Below, piece after piece: positions 6,898 to 14,992 of a DNA stretch of 16,450 nt. A program made the translations under genes and the position numbers. Under the pieces are notes generated by a model. That model was not told where the DNA came from. It saw only the letters and a list, made by a program, of their open reading frames with translations, and searched no databases. Source of the stretch: Actinomycetota bacterium (GTDB taxonomy: Bacteria > Actinomycetota > Actinomycetes > Nanopelagicales > Nanopelagicaceae). The stretch's first letter is position 1. Each line of letters starts with the position of its first letter. The stretch covers positions 1-16,450 of the forward strand of contig WLNU01000014.1 in the NCBI GenBank assembly GCA_009699645.1. Reading direction: 5' to 3'.

Positions 6898-8724
6898 TTA
6901 AAAGGCGCTTTCTGGAATATTCATGATCGCTCCATCGCCAGCCTCAATGATCGCTCGATCGGCGGCGATTTGTGGCAAGAAGTTAGCGACAAAGAACTTC
7001 GCCGATGCGATTTTGCCAGTATAGAAATCTACATCTTTTCCGGCGTTGGGAAGCTTCTCTACAGCGATGTCGGCTTGGCGAATTAATAACCATGCAGTGA
7101 TGATGTCGCCAACTGCCATTAAGCATCGAGATGTGTGCAGGCCAACATTATAAATCTTCTCTGGATTTTCCTGTGACTCTATTGCACGCCCAACAAGGAC
7201 AGAGATGATTCCATTGAGATTACCAAGGGCTGTAAAGAGCGCCGCCTTCTCCTGTGGATTTGCACCACCAGATTCGGCAAACTTTTGAATCTCTTTTCCA
7301 AGTAGACCGATTGCACGTCCGCCATCTTTAACAATCTTGCGGAAGAAAAAGTCCAGACCTTGAATCGCAGTTGTGCCTTCATACAAAGTATCGATCTTTG
7401 CATCGCGCACATACTGTTCAATCGGCCAATCCTGAGTAAAACCAGAGCCACCAAATGTCTGAAGTGATTCGGTACCAAGTAATGTCCACGATTTTTCAGA
7501 ACCATAACCCTTAACAACCGGGAGTAGTAAATCATTGCGCGCAATCATGTCGGCAAGAAGATCGGCATCTCCTGCCTTTTCGGCCAACTCAACCTCATCT
7601 TGAATCGATGCGGTATATAGCACTAATGCGCGCATGCCTTCGGAGTATGACTTTTGGACCATTAAGGATCGGCGCACATCGGGGTGATGAATAATCGTGA
7701 CACGTGGGCTGGCCTTATCGTTCATTACCTTCATATCACCGCCCTGCACACGGACTTTGGCATAACTCAGAGCCTGTTGGTAGCCGGCAGATAACGTTGC
7801 AATCGCTTTAGTGCCAACCATCATGCGAGCAAACTCAATAACCTTAAACATCTGTGCGATACCTTGATGGACATCGCCCAATAAATATCCAACGGCGGGC
7901 TCATGTTCACCTAAGTTTATTTCACACGTTGCAGAGATATTTAAGCCCATCTTCTTTTCAACATTAGTTACATATACGCCATTTCGCTTTCCAAGCTCGC
8001 CGGTCTCTAAATCAAACATAGTTTTTGGAATTAAAAATAGTGATAAGCCCTTAGTGCCCGGTCCTCCTCCTTCGCGGCGCGCTAAAACAAAGTGCATAAC
8101 ATTGGGGTAGATGTTTGCTGCATCCCCAGATGTAATAAAACGTTTTGTCCCAGTAATGTGCCAAGTTCCATCGGCCTGCTCTACAGCTTTGCTGCGTCCG
8201 GCACCAACATCAGAGCCGGCATCGGGTTCAGTTAGCTGCATGGTCGCGCCCCACTCTTTATCGACCATAAACTTTGCTATCTTTTTCTGCTGGGCATTTC
8301 CTAAATAATATGCAACATGGGCAAATGCTGTACCCGATGCATATAAGTGCACACCAGGGTTTGAACCCAAAACCATTTCAGCGATTGCCCAGCGAATCGA
8401 CTGAGGAATCTTTGTACCACCAAGTTCGACAGGTGCATCAATGCGCCACCACTCGTTATCCATCCAGGCGCGATATGACTTTGCAAAGGATTCTGGCACA
8501 GTCACATCACCCGTTGCTTTGTTAAATGTTGTTCCAACACGATCGCCTTCAACAAAACTCTCTGCTAAGTCATTTTCAGCAAGACGCTTTATCTCTTCCA
8601 GCATCCCCATTGCAGTCTCGCGATCAATATCGGCATAGACAGAGGTACCGAGTATTTTCTCGCGCCCTAGAAGATCAAAGAGGCAGAATTCGATATCGCG
8701 CAGATTGGCTGTGTAATGGCTCAT
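6898..8724 (-). CDS. Acyl-CoA dehydrogenase (long, about 600-residue subfamily)
   Basis: This flavoenzyme makes the first alpha-beta double bond in an acyl-CoA and passes electrons to ETF. At 608 residues it belongs to the enlarged subfamily with an extra C-terminal domain (about 470-608), as in bacterial FadE-like enzymes and DmdC. Motifs are TEPDAGSDVGAG (about 165-176) and WHITGTKRFITSG (flavin contacts), and LYEGTTAIQG with catalytic Glu449. The catalytic Glu is at the C-terminal position used by medium- and short-chain enzymes. Chain length or substrate cannot be fixed by eye; methylmercaptopropionyl-CoA is possible from DmdC likeness but unproven. I chose the ATG at 8724 over a TTG two codons upstream. 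It is followed by the EamA transporter at 17 bp. Its electron partner ETF is not in the window, but an EtfD-like protein is. Confidence 0.93.
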   Translation of the reverse strand: MSHYTANLRDIEFCLFDLLGREKILGTSVYADIDRETAMGMLEEIKRLAENDLAESFVEGDRVGTTFNKATGDVTVPESFAKSYRAWMDNEWWRIDAPVELGGTKIPQSIRWAIAEMVLGSNPGVHLYASGTAFAHVAYYLGNAQQKKIAKFMVDKEWGATMQLTEPDAGSDVGAGRSKAVEQADGTWHITGTKRFITSGDAANIYPNVMHFVLARREGGGPGTKGLSLFLIPKTMFDLETGELGKRNGVYVTNVEKKMGLNISATCEINLGEHEPAVGYLLGDVHQGIAQMFKVIEFARMMVGTKAIATLSAGYQQALSYAKVRVQGGDMKVMNDKASPRVTIIHHPDVRRSLMVQKSYSEGMRALVLYTASIQDEVELAEKAGDADLLADMIARNDLLLPVVKGYGSEKSWTLLGTESLQTFGGSGFTQDWPIEQYVRDAKIDTLYEGTTAIQGLDFFFRKIVKDGGRAIGLLGKEIQKFAESGGANPQEKAALFTALGNLNGIISVLVGRAIESQENPEKIYNVGLHTSRCLMAVGDIITAWLLIRQADIAVEKLPNAGKDVDFYTGKIASAKFFVANFLPQIAADRAIIEAGDGAIMNIPESAF

Positions 8725-8733
8725 GGGCAAATA

Positions 8734-8817
8734 ATGCTACCCGCCAGTAACTTATGCAAGCCGCAAGGCTGGCCTGCGATTTCGTTGCCCCGCGTAGGCG
8801 CTAGAACGGGATAGGGT
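8734..8817. promoter_or_regulatory. Divergent promoter region between acyl-CoA dehydrogenase and dcd
   Basis: The 100-bp gap holds a TANNNT box for each gene. TAGCAT on the - strand (8734-8739) lies 9 nt before the dehydrogenase ATG, and TAGGGT on the + strand (8812-8817) lies 7 nt before the dcd GTG. Convincing -35 boxes are absent (TTGCCC at 8785-8790 is 21 bp from TAGGGT). Neither start has a Shine-Dalgarno, so near-leaderless mRNAs are plausible. Confidence 0.4.
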
Positions 8818-8824
8818 TCTGCGC

Positions 8825-9403
8825 GTGCTACTAAGTGATCGCGATATCCGCGCCGAAATCGCCGCAGGACGGGTGGGCTGTGAGCCCTTTACCGAGTCCA
8901 TGATCCAGCCATCATCTGTTGACGTGCGGCTGGATAAGTTCTTCCGCGTCTTTGAAAACCACAAATACAGCGTGATCGATCCATCTATGGAGCAGCCAGA
9001 TCTCACCCGTGAAGTTATCGCCGAGGGCGATGAGCCATTCATCCTGCACCCAGGCGAGTTTGTTTTAGCCAGCACCTACGAAGTCATTACCCTGCCCGAT
9101 GACATAGCAGGGCGCTTGGAAGGTAAATCCTCATTAGGTCGCCTTGGCTTACTCACGCACTCCACTGCCGGCTTTATCGACCCTGGCTTTAGCGGTCACA
9201 TTACGTTGGAGCTCTCAAACGTTGCCAACCTGCCCGTTAAGTTATTTCCCGGCATGAAGATCGGTCAACTCTGTCTCATTAAACTCTCATCTCCTGCCGA
9301 GCACCCATATGGCAGCGAAAAATATGGCTCTAGATATCAGGGTCAGCGCGGACCAACGGCTAGCCGTTCATTCTTAAACTTCCACAAATCAAAGATTCAG
9401 TAA
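8825..9403 (+). CDS. dcd: dCTP deaminase, probably bifunctional (dCTP to dUMP)
   Basis: It supplies dUMP for dTMP synthesis. The 192-residue protein closely resembles the mycobacterial dCTP deaminase/dUTPase, which carries out both deamination and pyrophosphate release; bifunctionality here is inferred from that likeness. The active-site block [20 protein letters not shown] (100-119) and HITLEL with catalytic Glu129 are intact, and the C-terminal segment [15 protein letters not shown] closes over the nucleotide. It forms trimers in the family. The GTG at 8825 lies 7 nt after a TANNNT box, and the protein starts normally (MLLSDRDI). lemA follows 42 bp downstream on the same strand. The relative order and orientation dcd(+), EtfD-like(-), dnaK(+) is also found in mycobacteria, spread over a longer distance. 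Confidence 0.96.
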   Translation: MLLSDRDIRAEIAAGRVGCEPFTESMIQPSSVDVRLDKFFRVFENHKYSVIDPSMEQPDLTREVIAEGDEPFILHPGEFVLASTYEVITLPDDIAGRLEGKSSLGRLGLLTHSTAGFIDPGFSGHITLELSNVANLPVKLFPGMKIGQLCLIKLSSPAEHPYGSEKYGSRYQGQRGPTASRSFLNFHKSKIQ

Positions 9404-9445
9404 ATTGGCAGGAATGAATCGGCCTAAAAGGCGGTTTAATTAACC

Positions 9446-9997
9446 ATGGAAACAATCATCGTACTTGGTGTCATCGCTCTTATCGTCCTATTTTTCATCG
9501 CCCAATATAACCGTCTTATTCGCCTTAATATTAGTGTCAATGAGGCATGGGCCCAGATTGAGGTTCAGTTAAAGCGACGTGCAGATTTAATCCCTAACTT
9601 AGTTGAAAGCGTTAAGGGATATGCCAAGCACGAACAGTCAACTTTCGATGCAGTTGTTACTGCGCGTGCAAAGGCAACGAGTGCATCAAGTGTGGCCGAT
9701 GTTGCCGCCGCCGATGGAATGCTGACACAGGCCTTGCGCGGATTACTTGCAGTTGCCGAGGCTTATCCAGATTTAAAGGCATCGGCAAACTTTTTATCCT
9801 TACAAGATGAGCTTGCAACTACTGAAAACAAAGTTGCATTTAGCCGCCAGTTCTATAACGATAATGTGCGCTCGCTCAATACCGCTGTAAAGACAGTACC
9901 CACTAACTTCTTTGCCGGCTTTGCAAAGGTTACAGAGCGCGAGTTTTATGAGCTTGAAGATCCACAGGATCGCAACGTTCCAAAAGTCACCTTTTAA
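9446..9997 (+). CDS. lemA: LemA family membrane-anchored protein
   Basis: This is a 183-residue protein with one N-terminal membrane helix (about 3-20) followed by a soluble helical bundle. The family signature NEAWAQIEVQLKRRADLIPNLVESVKGYAKHEQ is present across about residues 32-64, as is the later ENKVAFSRQFYNDNVRSLN stretch. LemA proteins have no settled biochemical role, but they are often encoded next to HtpX-type proteases and are thought to act with them at the membrane. htpX begins 5 nt after this stop codon, so the two are a translationally close pair. Only a weak AAAAGG is seen 14 nt upstream; TTTAAT (9435-9440) ends 5 nt before the ATG and could be a -10 box of a leaderless mRNA. 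Confidence 0.93.
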   Translation: METIIVLGVIALIVLFFIAQYNRLIRLNISVNEAWAQIEVQLKRRADLIPNLVESVKGYAKHEQSTFDAVVTARAKATSASSVADVAAADGMLTQALRGLLAVAEAYPDLKASANFLSLQDELATTENKVAFSRQFYNDNVRSLNTAVKTVPTNFFAGFAKVTEREFYELEDPQDRNVPKVTF

Positions 9998-10002
9998 TAT
10001 CA

Positions 10003-10899
10003 ATGAACTTTAGAACACAACAGGCGGCAAATAAGCGTAAAACAATCGGCTTACTGGTTGGAATGGCCGTACTTGTGTGGCTCGTTGTCTATGCAGCCCT
10101 TACATACTTTGGCACATCTACTGCCGGCATAGTCCCCATAGCAGTTGGTATCGCACTGATTTCAGTCTGGGGCTCGTACTACGGCGCCGATAAATTAGTC
10201 ATAACAATGACTGGGGCTAAGTTAATTCAAGAGTCCGATAATCCAAAGTTATTTGGACTGATTCAAGAGGTAATAATTGCAAGTGGACTGCCAATGCCAA
10301 AGGTTGCAATCGTTGTTGATAGTGCACCTAACGCTTTTGCAACTGGTCGTAACCCTGAGCACGCACTGATTGCCTTTACTACTGGGATTTTAGATGCAAT
10401 GGATAGAGATCAACTGCAGGGCGTCATTGCACACGAGCTGGCACACGTTGCAAACCGAGATACTTTGGTATCTGCAGTAGCTGCAACGACAGCTGGTGCG
10501 ATTGCAATCCTTAGTGACATGATGACCCGCATGATGTTCTTTGGGGGCGGGCGGCGTGATCGTAGTAACAACGGCAATCCAATTTTGCTCGTCGTCTCAC
10601 TTCTTATTCTTATCTTGGCCCCACTTGCGGCGATCCTTTTAAAATCTGCAATCTCTCGCAAACGTGAATCCTTAGCCGATGCAACTGCAGTTGCCTTTAC
10701 ACGAAACCCTGCCGGACTTCGAAGCGCGCTAGAGGTCTTAGAGCGAGACTCAACCGTTGTCCAACAGAAATCCACATCGGTTGCACATATCTGGATTGAA
10801 TCACCGCTAGATGGCAAGGCCGTCTCACGTCTTTTCTCTACACATCCACCGATCGCCGAGCGTATTGCGGTATTAAAGGCGATGGAATCGCTTAACTAA
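10003..10899 (+). CDS. htpX: HtpX-type M48 zinc metalloprotease
   Basis: This membrane-bound protease degrades misfolded membrane proteins. Its 298 residues are normal for the family. Two N-terminal membrane helices (about 15-60) precede the catalytic domain. HELAH (144-148) supplies two zinc-ligand histidines and catalytic Glu145, and ESLAD gives the third ligand Glu222. Further hydrophobic segments lie near 160-175 and 190-212. FSTHPPIAERI near the C-terminus is the conserved substrate-groove segment. It starts 5 nt after lemA without its own Shine-Dalgarno, suggesting coupled translation. The active site is intact. Its stop TAA directly abuts the stop of the opposite-strand iron-sulfur gene with no base between, so no separate terminator is possible there. 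Confidence 0.95.
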   Translation: MNFRTQQAANKRKTIGLLVGMAVLVWLVVYAALTYFGTSTAGIVPIAVGIALISVWGSYYGADKLVITMTGAKLIQESDNPKLFGLIQEVIIASGLPMPKVAIVVDSAPNAFATGRNPEHALIAFTTGILDAMDRDQLQGVIAHELAHVANRDTLVSAVAATTAGAIAILSDMMTRMMFFGGGRRDRSNNGNPILLVVSLLILILAPLAAILLKSAISRKRESLADATAVAFTRNPAGLRSALEVLERDSTVVQQKSTSVAHIWIESPLDGKAVSRLFSTHPPIAERIAVLKAMESLN

Positions 10900-12948
10900 C
10901 TACTCTTTTACAGAGCGCAGCAGTACCTGGGCAACATCTAAGACCTCAACATCGGAGGCTCGGGCCGTCATGCCATCGCTGGTCATAACACGGCAGAAAG
11001 GACAGGCAACGGCTAACTCTTTAGCACCCGTTGCAATCGCCTCATCGACGCGGTTGAGGTTGATCTGGGTACCTAATTTCTCCTCCATCCACATGCGGCC
11101 ACCACCTGCGCCACAACAAAATGAGCGCTCTTTATTGCGCGGCATCTCTGAAATTTGCGCACCTGTTGCCTCAAGTAATTCACGCGGAGGTTGATAAATC
11201 TCATTGTGACGGCCTAGGTAACAAGGATCGTGATAGGTCATAGCAGTATGACTCATCTTTATTGGTAGTAATTTTTTATCACGTAGTAGTTGATTGAGTA
11301 ACTGCGTGTGGTGAAGCATCTCTAACTCAAAACCACTTTGTGCATAGTCACGACCAATAGTTGTAAAGCAGTGCGGGCAGGTAACAACAACTTTCTTTGT
11401 TCCTTTGCTACGTCCGGCAAAGACCTCTTTAAATGTCTCAATGTTTTCAGCGGCTAAAATCTGATAGAGAAATTCATTACCGGCACGACGCGCAGGATCT
11501 CCCGTGCACGTCTCTTTCTTACCAAGAACTGCAAAGTTAACTCCGGCCATATGTAAAAGCTCTGCAACTGCTTTAGTTGTTTTCTTTGCGCGCTCATCGT
11601 ATGCACCGGCGCAGCCAACCCAGAACAAGTACTCAACCTCATCCGGTAGGGTTCCCTCAACAACACGGATCGGGAAATCGCACTCAGCGATCCACGCCTC
11701 GCGGTCATTCTTATTTGCACCCCATGGATTACCAGTTTGTTCTAAGTTACGGAAAGTTCCACCGAGTTCGCTAGGAAAGTTTGACTCAACTAAAACTTGG
11801 AAACGGCGCATATTAACGATGTGATCAATATGCTCGATATCGACCGGGCATTCATTAACACAGGCACCACACGTCGTGCATGACCACAAAACATCGAGTG
11901 AAATAGGTGCGCCAACGCCTGCCATAGCCTCATTTTCAACGGTTTTAGCGAAGGCGTGATCGCGCATGGCCATGATTAAAAGCTTTGGAGATAGTGGCTT
12001 ATCAGTGTGCCAGGCAGGGCACTGCGATTGACAGCGACCGCACTCGGTGCATGAAGTCATATCCAACAAACCCTTCCAGGTTATATCGGCGCGAGTACCA
12101 AGTCCAAAGACATCATCATCTTTCGGATCTTCAAAGTTAATAACCTCACCATGTGAGAGCATCGCAGGCAATGGTCCAAGTGATGATTTGCCATCGGCAT
12201 TGCGGCGAAAGTAGATATTAAAGGGTGCTAAGAATCGGTGCCATGCAACGCCCATTGTTAAGTTACTTGCGATAACAATAAACCAAAGCATTGAAACAAC
12301 AATTTTAATTGTTGCGACTAGTTGAACAGTTGAAATAAGTTGGCCGAGGGTCCACGACTTAAATATCGATGCGATAAACCATGTTGTTACGTAATGACGG
12401 TTCCAAGCAACTTCATCAGATAATGCACCCTCTAAACCACGAAGGGCGAGGACACAGAAAATAATGACAAGGATTGTCGCCTCAACGTAATAACCTTTAG
12501 CCATTCCAGAGCCATAAAAGCGTGAAGTGCGCCCCTTTTTAACAATACGCGTCACCTGTCGAATACCAATTAAGGCAACAATTCCAACACCAGTTGCCCA
12601 TGCAATGAGTTCAGTGAAATATTCGTAAGGCCATAAATGTCCAATAACTGGAAGTGCGAACTCTGGCTTAATGAGTTGACCATAAGCCGTAACTAAAGTT
12701 CCAAAGAGTGCACCAAAACCGATCATCACAAACCAGTGGGCAAAACCTACAATGGTGAAGTTAAACATCTTGGTGTGACCAAAGATCTCCCCAGCAGCCA
12801 TCCGCAGGCGCTTGCCACGATCATTGCTTCGCGTTGGATCGGGCTGCCCCTTCTTGTAAATACCTATTAACTGTCTGGTCCTCACTGCCATGAGAGCAAG
12901 GGCTACAGCGGTGATTCCATAGGCAATAACTACAAAGAGGAGGTTCAT
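10900..12948 (-). CDS. Membrane-anchored 4Fe-4S/CCG-domain oxidoreductase (EtfD/Rv0338c-like)
   Basis: This 682-residue redox protein has an N-terminal membrane part (about 1-245) with several helices, like the haem-binding gamma subunit of nitrate reductase. Two 4Fe-4S ferredoxin motifs follow: CTECGRCQSQCP (C300, C303, C306, C310) and CTTCGACVNECP (C357, C360, C363, C367). Two CCG domains come next, with WVGCAG...CPHC (about 445-545) and DPCYLGRHN...CCGAGGG...CPFC (about 570-660), as in heterodisulfide reductase subunit B. The mycobacterial homologue Rv0338c (EtfD) takes electrons from ETF to the menaquinone pool and is needed for fatty-acid oxidation. The same role is inferred here from architecture and gene neighbourhood. 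This protein is about 200 residues shorter than the mycobacterial one. It is divergent from dnaK, and its start ATG follows a good TANNNT box. Confidence 0.87.
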   Translation of the reverse strand: MNLLFVVIAYGITAVALALMAVRTRQLIGIYKKGQPDPTRSNDRGKRLRMAAGEIFGHTKMFNFTIVGFAHWFVMIGFGALFGTLVTAYGQLIKPEFALPVIGHLWPYEYFTELIAWATGVGIVALIGIRQVTRIVKKGRTSRFYGSGMAKGYYVEATILVIIFCVLALRGLEGALSDEVAWNRHYVTTWFIASIFKSWTLGQLISTVQLVATIKIVVSMLWFIVIASNLTMGVAWHRFLAPFNIYFRRNADGKSSLGPLPAMLSHGEVINFEDPKDDDVFGLGTRADITWKGLLDMTSCTECGRCQSQCPAWHTDKPLSPKLLIMAMRDHAFAKTVENEAMAGVGAPISLDVLWSCTTCGACVNECPVDIEHIDHIVNMRRFQVLVESNFPSELGGTFRNLEQTGNPWGANKNDREAWIAECDFPIRVVEGTLPDEVEYLFWVGCAGAYDERAKKTTKAVAELLHMAGVNFAVLGKKETCTGDPARRAGNEFLYQILAAENIETFKEVFAGRSKGTKKVVVTCPHCFTTIGRDYAQSGFELEMLHHTQLLNQLLRDKKLLPIKMSHTAMTYHDPCYLGRHNEIYQPPRELLEATGAQISEMPRNKERSFCCGAGGGRMWMEEKLGTQINLNRVDEAIATGAKELAVACPFCRVMTSDGMTARASDVEVLDVAQVLLRSVKE

Positions 12949-12954
12949 ATGCAG

Positions 12955-12983
12955 AGGGTAGACGGGGAGCGGGAATAAGTCAG
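12955..12983 (-). promoter_or_regulatory. Promoter of the EtfD-like gene, leaderless type
   Basis: On the - strand, CTGACT (12983-12978; four of six match TTGACA) and TACCCT (12960-12955; TANNNT) are separated by 17 bp. The -10 box ends 6 nt before the ATG at 12948, so the mRNA would begin at or next to the start codon. No Shine-Dalgarno is seen. The HspR-type operator of dnaK lies 30 bp upstream of the -35. Confidence 0.5.
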
Positions 12984-13012
12984 AGCGCAGCTAGGTTTAC
13001 ATAATCAACAGA

Positions 13013-13033
13013 CCTGAGTCGTATCGACTCAAC
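13013..13033. promoter_or_regulatory. HAIR operator for HspR
   Basis: CCTGAGT, a 7-base spacer and ACTCAAC match the HAIR consensus CTTGAGT-N7-ACTCAAG at 12 of 14 positions with exact spacing. The core TGAGTCG-TAT-CGACTCA is a perfect inverted repeat (13015-13031). It lies 83 bp before dnaK, whose operon ends in hspR, the repressor gene. This is the standard autoregulated actinobacterial circuit in which DnaK acts as co-repressor. Confidence 0.88.
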
Positions 13034-13035
13034 CT

Positions 13036-13056
13036 TTCGGGTAGGATGGACTCAGG
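13036..13056. promoter_or_regulatory. Second, degenerate HAIR-like site over the -10 region
   Basis: TTCGGGT-N7-ACTCAGG matches the HAIR consensus at 10 of 14 positions. Its right arm is strong (6 of 7), its left arm weak (4 of 7). It covers TAGGAT (13042-13047), a candidate -10 box of dnaK. Its right half is also the exact reverse complement of the left half of the first operator. Confidence 0.45.
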
Positions 13057-13101
13057 TTTGAAGCAGACCTCGACCCTACCCCAGGTGCGAGTGACAATAA
13101 T

Positions 13102-13107
13102 AAGGAG
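13102..13107 (+). promoter_or_regulatory. Ribosome binding site of dnaK
   Basis: AAGGAG lies 8 nt before the ATG at 13116. This is one of the few classical Shine-Dalgarno sites in the window, fitting a leadered, highly translated heat-shock mRNA. The leader before it can fold a small stem (13054-13060 with 13064-13070, one wobble). Confidence 0.85.
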
Positions 13108-13115
13108 CGTTAAAA

Positions 13116-14954
13116 ATGGCTAGAGCAGTTGGAATCGACCTTGGAACAACAAATAGTTGCGTATCGGTCCTAGAGGGTGGCGAAGCCACCGTTATCGCCA
13201 ATGCTGAAGGCGCCCGCACGACACCGTCGATTGTGGCCTTTGCAAAAAATGGCGAGGTCCTCGTCGGTGAGGTGGCAAAGCGCCAATCGGTCACTAACGT
13301 CGATCGCACGATCCGCTCAGTTAAGCGCCACATGGGCACAGACTGGTCAATCGATATCGATGGCAAGAAGTACACAGCACAAGAGATCTCAGCCCGTGTA
13401 TTGCAGAAGTTAAAGCGCGATGCAGAGGCTTACTTAGGTGAGACGGTAACGGATGCTGTTATTACCGTCCCCGCATATTTCAATGATGCACAACGCCAAG
13501 CAACAAAAGAGGCCGGCGAAATTGCAGGCCTAAATGTTCTGCGCATCATCAACGAGCCAACAGCTGCTGCGCTCGCCTACGGTCTTGATAAGGCCGATCA
13601 AGAGCAGACGATTCTTGTCTTTGACTTAGGTGGCGGAACTTTCGACGTATCACTTCTTGAAATCGGTGATGGCGTTGTTGAAGTCAAGGCAACTAATGGC
13701 GATAACCACTTAGGTGGAGATGACTGGGATCAAGCACTTGTTGATTTCTTAGTTCAGAACTTTGGTTCACAAAACGGAATCGACTTAACTAAAGACAAGA
13801 TGGCGATGCAACGGATCCGCGAAGCTGCAGAAAAAGCGAAGATTGAACTCTCATCTTCACAATCCGCATCTATTAATCTTCCATACATCACAGTAGATGC
13901 TGAAAAGAATCCACTGTTTATGGATGAGACAATTACGCGCGCACAGTTCCAACAGTTAACTGGTGCGCTACTTGATCGTTGTAAGAAGCCTTTCCAGGCA
14001 GTATTAAAAGATGCCGGAATTCCAATTAGCAAGATTCAAAGCGTTGTACTAGTTGGTGGATCAACTCGTATGCCAGCTGTCGTTGATCTCGTCAAAGAGT
14101 TGACCGGGGGCAAAGAGCCAAATAAGGGCGTAAACCCTGATGAGGTTGTTGCCCTTGGAGCCTCTCTTCAAGCCGGTGTTTTAAAGGGTGAAGTCAAGGA
14201 TGTTCTACTCCTTGATGTAACCCCACTATCTCTTGGTATTGAAACTAAGGGTGGCGTGATGACTCGTTTAATCGAGCGCAATACAACGATCCCTACAAAG
14301 CGCAGTGAAGTATTTACAACTGCCGATGATAATCAGCCAGCGGTACAGATTCAGGCCTATCAGGGCGAGCGTGAGATGGCGGCTTATAACAAGAAGCTAG
14401 GTATGTTCGAACTCACCGGTCTTCCACCTGCACCACGTGGAATTCCACAGATCGAAGTGACATTCGATATTGATGCAAATGGAATCGTTCATGTTTCGGC
14501 TAAAGATCTAGGTACAGGTAAAGAGCAGAGCATGACCATCACTGGCGGATCTGCACTTTCAAAAGATGACATCGCACGCATGATGGAGGATGCCGAATCA
14601 CATGCTGAAGAAGATCGCCAGCGCAAAGAAGAGGCCGAGATCCGTAACGCTGGTGACTCACTTCTCTACTCAACTCAGAAGTTCATTAAAGATAATGAGG
14701 AAAAACTGAGTGAAGGTGATTCACTTGGAAAGAAGGTTGAGACCGAGGCAGCACTTACCGAACTGCAAACCGCTCTCGGTGGCTCTAACTTCGAGATGAT
14801 TAAGAGTGCAACTGAAAAGGTTGCAACTGTTAGCCAAGCACTTGGTGCAGCACTTTATGCAGGAGCAGCTGCCGCGGGTGCTGAAGGCGAAGCTTCACCA
14901 AGTGAAGATGGTGTCGAAGATGCTGAAGTAATCGACGAAGAGCCAGCGAAATGA
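13116..14954 (+). CDS. dnaK: Chaperone DnaK (Hsp70)
   Basis: This ATP-driven chaperone binds exposed hydrophobic stretches. The 612 residues are normal for Actinobacteria. The nucleotide-binding domain (about 1-360) has GIDLGTTNS (6-14), the [11 protein letters not shown] phosphate loop and LVGGSTRMP. The interdomain linker [12 protein letters not shown] joins it to the peptide-binding beta domain (about 375-485). A helical lid and a disordered, acidic, Ala/Gly-rich tail follow, ending [11 protein letters not shown]. The short N-terminal domain (lacking an extra loop segment near residue 80) is of the Gram-positive type. It heads the dnaK-grpE-dnaJ-hspR operon behind a HAIR operator, so it is expected to be repressed by HspR and induced by heat. 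grpE starts 38 bp downstream. Confidence 0.98.
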   Translation: MARAVGIDLGTTNSCVSVLEGGEATVIANAEGARTTPSIVAFAKNGEVLVGEVAKRQSVTNVDRTIRSVKRHMGTDWSIDIDGKKYTAQEISARVLQKLKRDAEAYLGETVTDAVITVPAYFNDAQRQATKEAGEIAGLNVLRIINEPTAAALAYGLDKADQEQTILVFDLGGGTFDVSLLEIGDGVVEVKATNGDNHLGGDDWDQALVDFLVQNFGSQNGIDLTKDKMAMQRIREAAEKAKIELSSSQSASINLPYITVDAEKNPLFMDETITRAQFQQLTGALLDRCKKPFQAVLKDAGIPISKIQSVVLVGGSTRMPAVVDLVKELTGGKEPNKGVNPDEVVALGASLQAGVLKGEVKDVLLLDVTPLSLGIETKGGVMTRLIERNTTIPTKRSEVFTTADDNQPAVQIQAYQGEREMAAYNKKLGMFELTGLPPAPRGIPQIEVTFDIDANGIVHVSAKDLGTGKEQSMTITGGSALSKDDIARMMEDAESHAEEDRQRKEEAEIRNAGDSLLYSTQKFIKDNEEKLSEGDSLGKKVETEAALTELQTALGGSNFEMIKSATEKVATVSQALGAALYAGAAAAGAEGEASPSEDGVEDAEVIDEEPAK

Positions 14955-14992
14955 GACATAAAAATGTCGAGTATTGGAATTGGTCTAAATAA

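Noticed and set aside
6898..8730. TTG start at 8730 for the acyl-CoA dehydrogenase
   Set aside because: An ATG lies two codons later (8724); the extra Met-Pro adds nothing and TTG is a rarer start.
9420..9436. Hairpin between dcd and lemA as a terminator
   Set aside because: The stem is only GCCT/AGGC with three loop bases and no T-run after it; too weak.
13001..13115. CIRCE element (HrcA operator) upstream of dnaK
   Set aside because: The inverted repeat is of HAIR type with 7-base spacing; no 9-bp TTAGCACTC arm is present.
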